A stretch of 40,644 nucleotides of DNA, from the NCBI GenBank assembly GCA_012523135.1, contig JAAYJD010000204.1, positions 1 to 40,644 on the forward strand, read 5' to 3'. Below, one piece after another: positions 22,646-30,556 of the stretch. The notes below the pieces were generated by a model. It was not told the origin of the DNA. It saw only the letters and a list, made by a program, of their open reading frames with translations, and ran no database searches. Position 1 is the first letter of the stretch. Every line of letters begins with the position of its first letter. The position numbers were made by a program, and so were the translations under genes. The DNA comes from Clostridiaceae bacterium. GTDB lineage: Bacteria > Bacillota > Clostridia > Saccharofermentanales > UBA5734.

Positions 22646-25281
22646 GCTTGACCACCCAGACAATCGACACGGAAAAGATCACGCCCATGATGCAGCAGTA
22701 CCTGGAACTGAAGCGGCAATGGCCGGACTGCATCCTGTTTTTCCGCCTCGGCGACTTTTACGAACTGTTCTTCGAAGATGCCGTCACGGCTTCGCGCGAG
22801 CTTGAACTGACTCTGACCGGCCGCGACTGCGGTCTCGAGGAGCGGGCGCCGATGTGCGGCGTCCCCTACCACGCGGTTGACAGCTACATCCACCGCATGA
22901 TCAACCGCGGTTACAAGATCGCCATCTGTGACCAGGTCGAAGATCCCGCGCTGGCCAAGGGCATCGTCAAGCGGGACGTCATCCGGGTGATCACGCCGGG
23001 GACCATCACCGATCCGGCGATCCTCGACGAGCGGCGCAACAACTACATCCTGGCGATCTACAAGCTGAACCGCTACTATGGCCTGGCCGCCTGTGACCTG
23101 ACAACCGGTCCTTTCGAAGCGACAGCCCTGATTACCGGCGCGACATCGGCCAAGTTGCTCGACGAGATCGTCCGCTACGCGCCTTCGGAGATCCTGGTTA
23201 TGGACGCGTTCCGGGAAGACCCGCTTTACAGCGTTTTGACCGAAAAGTATAACATCGTGCTGACAACACGTCCTGACAGCAATTTCAGCCTGGAAGCGGT
23301 TGAAAAATGGCTGGAACCCCTCGAAGGGCAGCAGCCGCTCTGGAGCCAGGCCGCCGCGGCGATCTTGATCTACCTGGTTGAGACACAGCGTGTCAAACCC
23401 AGCCACATCAAGCCCGTCCAGCCCTATTCGCTGGATGGGTTCATGAACCTGGACCCGATCGCACGGCGCAACTTGGAGATCACGGAGACCATCCGCGACC
23501 AGAACCGCAAAGGCAGCCTGCTGTGGGCGATCGACCGCAGTGTGACCGCCCTGGGCAGTCGGCTGCTGCGCCGCTGGATCGAGCAACCGCTATTAAATTG
23601 TTCGGATATCCGGCAGCGTCAGGATGCTGTTGCCGCGTTCAAGGAGCAGTTCATGCGCCGCCAGGAGCTGCGTGAATGCCTGCATGGCATCCACGACCTG
23701 GAGCGCTTGGGCAGCAAGCTGACCATGGGCCAGGCCAATGGCCGCGACCTGGTCGCCTTGCGTCAAACACTCGGCAAGCTGCCGGCGGTCCGCAGCCACC
23801 TCGACGGGGTCGGCGAAAGCTGGCTTGCGGAACTGGCGGGACGCATCGACGATTTACCGGAGCTGACCGGCCTGCTGGAACGCGCGCTGGTCGACGACCC
23901 GCCGGTCAGCGTCAAGGAAGGCGGCCTGATTCGGGCCGGTTTCGACGAGCAGATCGACCATCTGCGCGAAGCGGCTACGAACGGACAGCAGTGGATCCTC
24001 GACCTGGAAAAAAGCGAGCGGGAAAAAACGGGGATCAAGAGCTTGAAAATCAGCTACAACCGTGTTTTCGGCTACACGCTCGACGTGACCAAAGCCAACC
24101 TGGCCCAGGTCCCCGAACATTACCAGCGCCGCCAGACCCTGGCCAACTCCGAACGTTTTGTCACCGCCGAACTCAAGGAAATGGAAGACACCATCCTGAG
24201 CGCCCAGCAGAAACTGGTCGCGCGCGAGTACGATGTCTTTGTCATGCTGCGGGAAACGGCAGCCGACCGGATCCGCGACCTGCAGCAGACGGCCCAGGCC
24301 CTGGCGACCCTCGACGTGCTCGCGGCGCTGGCCGAACTGGCCGACCGGGAGCAGTATTGCCGGCCCGAGGTGGACCTGTCGGATCAGCTGCGCATCAGGC
24401 AGGGCCGCCATCCGGTGATCGAGCGCGTTTTACCGGCTGGCGAATTTGTGCCCAACGACCTGGCGATGGACATGAACGCCGCCCGCCTGATGATCCTGAC
24501 CGGGCCCAACATGGCTGGCAAGTCGACCTACATGCGCCAGGTGGCCCTGATCGTGCTGCTGGCCCAGTGCGGCAGCTTTGTTCCGGCTGCTGAGGCCCAT
24601 ATCGGGCTGGTCGACCGCATTTTTACGCGGATCGGCGCCAGCGACGATCTGGCTGGAGGCGCTTCGACCTTCATGGTCGAGATGAACGAAGTGGCCCAGA
24701 TCCTGCAGCACGCGACGCCGCGCAGCCTTCTGGTCCTCGATGAAATTGGCCGGGGTACGAGCACCTACGACGGCTTGAGCATCGCCTGGTCCGTGATCGA
24801 GCATGTCGCCGACCGCGACAACCTGGGCTGCCGGACCTTGTTCGCCACCCATTATCACGAACTGACCGACCTGGCGCCCAAGATGCCGGGCGTCTTCAAC
24901 AGCCATGTCGCGGTCAGCGAAGAAGGCGGCCGGGTCAATTTTTTGCACCAGATCCGTTCAGGCAGCTGCGACGACAGCTACGGCATCGAAGTGGCTCGGC
25001 TGGCCGGTGTTCCCGCTGCCGTGGTCACCCGCGCCCAGGATATCCTGCTCCAGCTCGAGCAGGAGATGGGACCGCGCCAGAAGCTGAAAGTGCGGCGCAA
25101 CGCCCGGCCTATGGACGGCCAGATCGATTTGTTCAGCGCCAGCCAGGCCCTCAAGAATACCGATGGGATCATCGAGCAGCTCAGTGAACTGGATATTCAT
25201 AAGCTCACGCCGCTGGACGCGCTCAACCTGCTCCATGACCTGCATCAGCGGGCCAGCCGAGGCAAAAGGAGTTTGACATGA
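22642..25281 (+). CDS. mutS: DNA mismatch repair protein MutS
   Basis: TPMMQQYLELKRQWPDCILFFRLGDFYELFFEDA; LTGPNMAGKSTYMRQVALIVLLAQ; DEIGRGTSTYDGLSIAW. Confidence 0.99.
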   Translation: MSLTTQTIDTEKITPMMQQYLELKRQWPDCILFFRLGDFYELFFEDAVTASRELELTLTGRDCGLEERAPMCGVPYHAVDSYIHRMINRGYKIAICDQVEDPALAKGIVKRDVIRVITPGTITDPAILDERRNNYILAIYKLNRYYGLAACDLTTGPFEATALITGATSAKLLDEIVRYAPSEILVMDAFREDPLYSVLTEKYNIVLTTRPDSNFSLEAVEKWLEPLEGQQPLWSQAAAAILIYLVETQRVKPSHIKPVQPYSLDGFMNLDPIARRNLEITETIRDQNRKGSLLWAIDRSVTALGSRLLRRWIEQPLLNCSDIRQRQDAVAAFKEQFMRRQELRECLHGIHDLERLGSKLTMGQANGRDLVALRQTLGKLPAVRSHLDGVGESWLAELAGRIDDLPELTGLLERALVDDPPVSVKEGGLIRAGFDEQIDHLREAATNGQQWILDLEKSEREKTGIKSLKISYNRVFGYTLDVTKANLAQVPEHYQRRQTLANSERFVTAELKEMEDTILSAQQKLVAREYDVFVMLRETAADRIRDLQQTAQALATLDVLAALAELADREQYCRPEVDLSDQLRIRQGRHPVIERVLPAGEFVPNDLAMDMNAARLMILTGPNMAGKSTYMRQVALIVLLAQCGSFVPAAEAHIGLVDRIFTRIGASDDLAGGASTFMVEMNEVAQILQHATPRSLLVLDEIGRGTSTYDGLSIAWSVIEHVADRDNLGCRTLFATHYHELTDLAPKMPGVFNSHVAVSEEGGRVNFLHQIRSGSCDDSYGIEVARLAGVPAAVVTRAQDILLQLEQEMGPRQKLKVRRNARPMDGQIDLFSASQALKNTDGIIEQLSELDIHKLTPLDALNLLHDLHQRASRGKRSLT

Positions 25282-27092
25282 CGCGTATTCATCTGCTGGA
25301 CCAGCAGACCGCCAACGCCATCGCGGCCGGCGAAGTCGTCGAAAGGCCGTCTTCAGTGGTCAAGGAGCTGGTTGAGAATGCCCTCGATGCCGGCGCGTCG
25401 GTCGTGACCGTCGCGATTAGCCAGGGCGGCATCCGGGAGATCAGCGTGACCGACAACGGATCCGGCATGGACCCCGAGGATGCCCGGATGGCCTTTGGCC
25501 GGCATGCGACCAGCAAGCTGAGCCGGATCGAGGATCTCGACGCGATCGGCACGATGGGCTTTCGCGGTGAAGCGCTGGCCAGCATCGCCGCGGTGGCCAA
25601 GATCACGCTGGAGACGCGTCCGCCGGAACTCGAGGAGGGGACGCGCATCGTCATCGAGGGGGGCGAACAGCTTGAACCGCAGCCGGCCGGTTGCCCATCC
25701 GGCACCCGCATCGTGGTCCGGGACCTGTTCTACAACGTGCCGGCCCGCTTCAAGTTCCTGCGCAAGGACACGACGGAAGCCGGCCATGTGGCCGAGCTGG
25801 TCGAGCGGATCGCCCTGGCGCGTCCGGATGTGTCGTTCCGCCTCTATCACAACCAGCAGGAGCTGCTGCACACCCCGGGCAACAACGATCTGCTCAGTGC
25901 TGTCTACGCAGTATGGGGCCGCCAGACGGCCCAGGCCTGCCTGCCGCTTGAAGCGTCCCAGGGGCCGCTCCAGCTGTCCGGCTTTATCGGCAGCCCGGAC
26001 ATCGCGCGCGGCACCCGGGGTCAGCAGTGCTTTTATGTCAACGGCCGCCTGGTGCGTTCCCGGGCCATGACCACGGCGCTCGACGAGGCCTGCAAGACGC
26101 ATTTCATGAAAGGCAAATACGCGGTCGCGCTCCTCTTTTTAAACATGCCTGCTCCGCTGGTGGACATCAATGTCCACCCGCAGAAAATGGAAGTGCGCTT
26201 CTGGCAGGACGGCGATGTCTTCCGGCTCGTCTACCACGCGATCCGGACCGCCCTCCAGGGCGGAGCCGGGATCGCCGGCGCGGAAGAAGAGGAAGAAGCA
26301 AAAGAAGAGGTGACTGAGGCGAACGGGGAGGCGCGGGCGGCTGAAACGGCCAGACCCGAACCGATGCCCCCGATGGTCCAGCGCCAGCTGCCGCTGCGCC
26401 TGGCCGACCAGCCGCAGCCGGACGCCGTGCGTCCGCCGATTGCGGAACCGCCCGCTGAGCCGCCGGACCTGGCCGCGCCAGACAAGCTGACGATCGGTGC
26501 ACTGGCCGAAGCCCGCCTGGCCGGCACGCTGTTCCAGACCTACCTGGTCATGGAGCTGGGTTCGGATGTGCTCCTGATCGACCAGCATGCCGCACATGAG
26601 AAGATTCTGTTTGAACGGCTCGTCGCCAGGCAGCGGCGTTTCCGGCAGGATGGCGACCGCCTGACCCAGGATCTGCTGGTTCCCGCGGTTGTGGCGGTCT
26701 CGCGCCGCGAGCTTCAGACCATTCAGGACTCGGAGCAGCAGCTGAGCGAGCTCGGCTTCGCCTGCACGGCACTTGGCCCCGCGTCGGTCGCCGTGCGCAG
26801 CGTGCCGGACACCGGCGATCGCGCCCTGCAGCCGGAAGCGGCCTTTCGACTCGCGCTTGCCGCGCTGCAGCAGGATACCATGCGGGCGGAGGACGATATC
26901 GAGGAATTCTTTTACCAGATGGCCTGCAAGGCGGCCGTTAAGGCCCATGACCGCCTGTCGGATGCCGAAATCCACCAATTGCTGGCTGACCTGCAGCGGC
27001 TCGAGGACCCGTACCAGTGTCCGCATGGCCGGCCGGTGATCGTCCGGCTGACCCGGCGGGAAATCGAGAAGCGCTTCCGCCGTATCGTCTGA
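25278..27092 (+). CDS. mutL: DNA mismatch repair protein MutL
   Basis: IAAGEVVERPSSVVKELVENALDAGA; GFRGEALASIAAV; NVHPQKMEVRF; C-terminal DQHAAHEKILFE nuclease motif. Confidence 0.98.
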   Translation: MTRIHLLDQQTANAIAAGEVVERPSSVVKELVENALDAGASVVTVAISQGGIREISVTDNGSGMDPEDARMAFGRHATSKLSRIEDLDAIGTMGFRGEALASIAAVAKITLETRPPELEEGTRIVIEGGEQLEPQPAGCPSGTRIVVRDLFYNVPARFKFLRKDTTEAGHVAELVERIALARPDVSFRLYHNQQELLHTPGNNDLLSAVYAVWGRQTAQACLPLEASQGPLQLSGFIGSPDIARGTRGQQCFYVNGRLVRSRAMTTALDEACKTHFMKGKYAVALLFLNMPAPLVDINVHPQKMEVRFWQDGDVFRLVYHAIRTALQGGAGIAGAEEEEEAKEEVTEANGEARAAETARPEPMPPMVQRQLPLRLADQPQPDAVRPPIAEPPAEPPDLAAPDKLTIGALAEARLAGTLFQTYLVMELGSDVLLIDQHAAHEKILFERLVARQRRFRQDGDRLTQDLLVPAVVAVSRRELQTIQDSEQQLSELGFACTALGPASVAVRSVPDTGDRALQPEAAFRLALAALQQDTMRAEDDIEEFFYQMACKAAVKAHDRLSDAEIHQLLADLQRLEDPYQCPHGRPVIVRLTRREIEKRFRRIV

Positions 27093-28015
27093 TGAACCCG
27101 GTTATTCTGATTACGGGACCCACGGCCAGCGGCAAGAGCGCCCTGGCGCTCAGACTCGCCGAATGGCTGGACGGTGAAATCGTCTCCGCGGATTCGATGC
27201 AGATTTACCGCGGCATGGATATCGGGACCGCCAAGGCAACGCCGGCCGAGCGGGCCCGCGTCGTCCACCACCTGCTCGATATCCGGGAGCCCGGCGAACC
27301 GTTCAGCGTCGTCGACTACCAGCGCGAGGCGTCGGCCGCGATCCGGCAGATCCAGACCAGGGGCAAGACAGCCGTCCTGTGCGGCGGAACGGGCCAGTAC
27401 CTGAGCGCCCTGACCGATGGCCTGACATTCGCCTCGGCCGGTGCCGACCCGGCGGTTCGGGCGGAGCTGGAACAACTGGCGGCGCGTGACGGCAGCGAAG
27501 CTCTCTGGCAGAAACTAGCAGCGCTGGATCCGGCGTCAGCCGGGCGGATCCAGCCCGGCGACAAAAAGCGCCTGGTCCGTGCCCTCGAGGTCAGCGTTCT
27601 GACCGGACGCCCGATGAGCGAGCACCTGGCGCGCTCCCGCGACCGGGCGCCGGAATTTGCCTTTAACTCGTTCTGTCTCAACCACGACCGGCCTGAGCTG
27701 TACCGCCGCATCGACCAACGGGTTCGCGACATGGTCGAACGGGGCCTGGTCGAAGAGGTCCGGGCCCTGCTGGCCCGGCCGCTGCCGGCCGGCAGCACCT
27801 GCCTGCAGGCGATCGGCTACAAGGAACTGGCGGAAACGATCGCCGGTTCGCAGCCGCTGTCCGAGGCGGTGGCCCGGATCCAGCAGGCCACGCGGCGCTA
27901 TGCCAAGCGCCAGCTGACCTGGTTTCGTAAAATGAAGGGCCTGATCTGGCTTGAAAACATGGGAGCCGACGATGCAATATGCCATATTAAAAGCGTTATG
28001 AACGAAAACAAATAG
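27092..28015 (+). CDS. miaA: tRNA dimethylallyltransferase MiaA
   Basis: ILITGPTASGKSALALRLAEWLDGEIVSADSMQIYRGMDIGTAKAT; QAIGYKEL; RRYAKRQLTWFRKM. Confidence 0.98.
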   Translation: MNPVILITGPTASGKSALALRLAEWLDGEIVSADSMQIYRGMDIGTAKATPAERARVVHHLLDIREPGEPFSVVDYQREASAAIRQIQTRGKTAVLCGGTGQYLSALTDGLTFASAGADPAVRAELEQLAARDGSEALWQKLAALDPASAGRIQPGDKKRLVRALEVSVLTGRPMSEHLARSRDRAPEFAFNSFCLNHDRPELYRRIDQRVRDMVERGLVEEVRALLARPLPAGSTCLQAIGYKELAETIAGSQPLSEAVARIQQATRRYAKRQLTWFRKMKGLIWLENMGADDAICHIKSVMNENK

Positions 28016-28142
28016 AAATATTCATGCAATCATGTGATGATTTAGTTATTGATTATGGCCTGCAGCCCATTGCGTTGGATCACGGTTGTCGCCAGAATTG
28101 AAAACAGACGCCTGGTCAGAAACCAATTGGAGGTTACATCAC

Positions 28143-28457
28143 ATGCAGAATCAAGAACGCAATGAGCGCACCCACAGCCGGGATATGCGCATCCAGGAGC
28201 CCTTTTTGAACCATTGCCGGCGGGACAAGATCCCGGTGACCATCGAGATGGTCGACCGCAGCGAAAAAAACGGCCAGATCATCGGGTTCGATCATCAGGC
28301 GATTATTCTGGAAGATGAAAATGGTCAGAACATGATCTACAAGAGCGCGATGATTGCGATTCGCCCGCGGGAGGCTGTCAATTATATCTTCAACGATGCC
28401 TACCGCCAGGAGCAGCCCTTAAAGGGCTACCCGGAATACCCCGCAAATTTTTCCTAA
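28143..28457 (+). CDS. hfq: Hfq-like RNA chaperone (divergent)
   Basis: IQEPFLNHCRRDKIPVTIEMVDRSEKNGQIIGFDHQAIILEDENGQNMIYKSAMIAIRP aligns to the Hfq Sm1/Sm2 core; located directly after miaA (classic synteny); SD ggagg. Confidence 0.88.
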   Translation: MQNQERNERTHSRDMRIQEPFLNHCRRDKIPVTIEMVDRSEKNGQIIGFDHQAIILEDENGQNMIYKSAMIAIRPREAVNYIFNDAYRQEQPLKGYPEYPANFS

Positions 28458-29048
28458 AACCTGGCATTCAGGCGTGTCAAAGGGAATGGGGCTGTATGCC
28501 GGATTTTCCGGCATCAGCACCATTTTCCCGTCGACGTTGGCCAGGGTCTTGACGGTCGCCTCTTCGCCGACTAGGGCGACGATGATGTCGCCCGGCGTGG
28601 CGGTGCTCTGGCGCCTGACAATGACGTAGTCGTTGTTCAGGATCGCGGCGCCGACCATCGAGTCTCCGTGCACCTTGAGGGCGAAGACATCGCCGTCATC
28701 GGCGAAGAAGTCGGCTGGGAAGGGGAGCGAGCGCTCGATGTTCTCGTGGGCCAGGATGGGCACACCGGCGGTGACTTGGCCGACAACCGGCAGGTAGACC
28801 GGCTTGTCCTCGAACTGGTCCGGAATCGTGATCGCCCGTCTTTTGCCGCTGGAATAACAGATCCGGCCAGAATCCTGCAACCGCTTGAGATGGCCGTGGA
28901 TCGTCGAGGTCGAACGGATGCCGACACCGGCGCATATGTCGCGAACGGCTGGCGGATAGCCTTTTTCCCGGATGTAGTCTACAATAAAATCGTAAACGAG
29001 GTTGACTGTGTCGTCAACATTGGCGCGGGTGAAGCGGTATGTGGACAT
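28419..29048 (-). CDS. lexA: LexA repressor
   Basis: GYPPAVRDICAGVGIRSTSTIHGHLKRLQ DNA-binding region; VTAGVPILAHEN cleavage region; GDSMVGAAI and EATVKTL peptidase motifs. Confidence 0.97.
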   Translation of the reverse strand: MSTYRFTRANVDDTVNLVYDFIVDYIREKGYPPAVRDICAGVGIRSTSTIHGHLKRLQDSGRICYSSGKRRAITIPDQFEDKPVYLPVVGQVTAGVPILAHENIERSLPFPADFFADDGDVFALKVHGDSMVGAAILNNDYVIVRRQSTATPGDIIVALVGEEATVKTLANVDGKMVLMPENPAYSPIPFDTPECQVLGKICGVFRVAL

Positions 29049-29089
29049 GGCGGCACCTCCGGTTGATCAAGCGTACAACATTTAACCTG

Positions 29090-29118
29090 ATTGTAACAAG
29101 CCTGTTTGGTTTTGTCAA
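29090..29118 (-). promoter_or_regulatory. Promoter of lexA
   Basis: Minus strand TTGACA (29113-29118), 17 bp, TACAAT (29090-29095). Confidence 0.75.
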
Positions 29119-29129
29119 ACTTTTGTTCG
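29116..29129. promoter_or_regulatory. Candidate LexA (Cheo-type) operator of lexA
   Basis: Minus strand CGAACAAAAGTTTG, close to the Gram-positive CGAACRNRYGTTY consensus; overlaps the -35 box of the lexA promoter. Confidence 0.65.
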
Positions 29130-29220
29130 CCCAAACAAACAAGAAATAACGGCGGCAGGTGAAATGTGGCGCCAGATACGCTATAATCACTTGTGACATT
29201 GCTCGATTGCGAGGAACGGT

Positions 29221-29790
29221 ATGGTGGTTGATCAGATTAAAAAGGCGGCCAGGCGCATCGGCAGCAAGATCCAGACGGGTTTTGCCGTGCTGGGTGAGCA
29301 GCTGCGCGCGTTCGGCGAGGCCGTTTCCGGACGCGTCAGGACATGGACTGACGCGCGCCGCAGCCACACGGCGCAGGCCCCGATCCGGCGTGTCGGTCTT
29401 GAGAACCGCCTGGACAATACCGCCCAGGTGACGCAGCTGATCAACCAGAACAAGAAGTCGCCCAAACGGATCCGCCCGATCCGCCGTCTCAGCCGCCAGC
29501 GGGTGTACCGGCTGCAGGGCTATACAACCGTCTCCAAGATCAACAGCCGCAGAAAATCGGAAAAGCGCCAGCGCCAGCTGCGCCAGCTGCTTTTGTATCT
29601 GATCATCATCCTGGTGGTGATCATGCTGTTTTACCTGTACAACCCGATCCGAGATCTGGCGGAGTGGTACCGGATCATCGGCATCCGTGATATCAAGGAC
29701 CTGACCGGAACGACCGGATCCCTAACACCGTCGGTTTCACCAGCCCTGACACCCACGCTAACTCCCACGGCGATAACGCCCACATCCTGA
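29221..29790 (+). CDS. Hypothetical single-TM protein with a long basic cytoplasmic N-terminus and a T/P/S-rich tail, divergent from lexA
   Basis: Own promoter GTGAAA-17-TATAAT (29159-29187); very basic region KKSPKRIRPIRRLSRQR...RRKSEKRQRQLRQ, then TM LLLYLIIILVVIMLFYLY, then a T/P/S tail. No family recognised. Confidence 0.7.
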   Translation: MVVDQIKKAARRIGSKIQTGFAVLGEQLRAFGEAVSGRVRTWTDARRSHTAQAPIRRVGLENRLDNTAQVTQLINQNKKSPKRIRPIRRLSRQRVYRLQGYTTVSKINSRRKSEKRQRQLRQLLLYLIIILVVIMLFYLYNPIRDLAEWYRIIGIRDIKDLTGTTGSLTPSVSPALTPTLTPTAITPTS

Positions 29791-29883
29791 CCTGGCGGGA
29801 AGGCTTGGGCAGCTTGTTTCCTGTGCTATCTCTAACTAGGCAAAATAATAATTATGTCTAGTTCAAAAGAGGTCAAAACCGGA

Positions 29884-30435
29884 TTAGCGGCTTTTAGCCT
29901 CTTCCGGGGCCTTCCGGCGCAGTTGATTGACGTCGCAGGTCATCAGAACCAAATCCAGCCAGCGATCCTGTTTCCAGCCCACACGCGGCAGTTGGCCGCT
30001 GATCACAAATCCGAATTGTTCATGAAAGCGAATGCTCGCTGCGTTGCCGCTGTCGATCGCCGCGACGATCGTCTGCAAATCACTGCGGGCCGCCTGCTCC
30101 AGGATCCGCTGCATCAGCTGTTTGCCGATGCCCTGGCCTGCGTATTCCGGCAGCACGTAGATCGAGTTCTCCGCACTGGGCCAATAACCTTCTGGTGCGC
30201 GAAAATCCGACAAGCAGCTGTATCCGACGATCCGGTCCTGAGCGACGGCCACCCAGACCCGATGCGCCGGCGTGTCCTGGTGCTTCTGCAGCCAGCTTGC
30301 CGTCTCCGCCAGGTCCATCGCCCGATAGCGCCAGCTGCTGGTCGTATGCCGGATAAACCAGACCATGAGCGCTTGAATCCCCGCCGCGTCCCCATTTTGG
30401 GCAAGCTGGATTTGTACGTTTCGAGCTTCTGGCAT
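29884..30435 (-). CDS. GNAT family N-acetyltransferase (phosphinothricin acetyltransferase/PhnO-like)
   Basis: IRHTTSSWRYRAMDLAETASWLQKH; SIYVLPEYAGQGIGKQLMQRILEQA; GNAASIRFHEQFGFVISGQLPRVGWKQDRWLDLVLM; ATG at 30435 with AGGGG SD. Confidence 0.9.
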   Translation of the reverse strand: MPEARNVQIQLAQNGDAAGIQALMVWFIRHTTSSWRYRAMDLAETASWLQKHQDTPAHRVWVAVAQDRIVGYSCLSDFRAPEGYWPSAENSIYVLPEYAGQGIGKQLMQRILEQAARSDLQTIVAAIDSGNAASIRFHEQFGFVISGQLPRVGWKQDRWLDLVLMTCDVNQLRRKAPEEAKSR

Positions 30436-30449
30436 AAACTGTTCCCCTA

Positions 30450-30463
30450 CGAACAAATGTTCG
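30450..30463. promoter_or_regulatory. Perfect LexA (Cheo-type) box upstream of the GNAT gene
   Basis: CGAACAAATGTTCG, with perfect CGAAC/GTTCG arms matching the Gram-positive LexA consensus; lies 15-28 bp upstream of the GNAT ATG. Confidence 0.75.
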
Positions 30464-30556
30464 TTTAATCAGGACGACTGAAACAAACCCATTATAGCAA
30501 TTCATCAGGGTTATGCGCACGCTTGCTTAATTAAATCACAACGTTATAATGTCGTT

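Noticed and set aside
29182-29215. CTCG-ATTG-CGAG inverted repeat considered as a second LexA site for the lexA-divergent gene
   Set aside because: Does not fit the GAAC-N4-GTTC core; only a 4-bp arm, so chance occurrence is likely.
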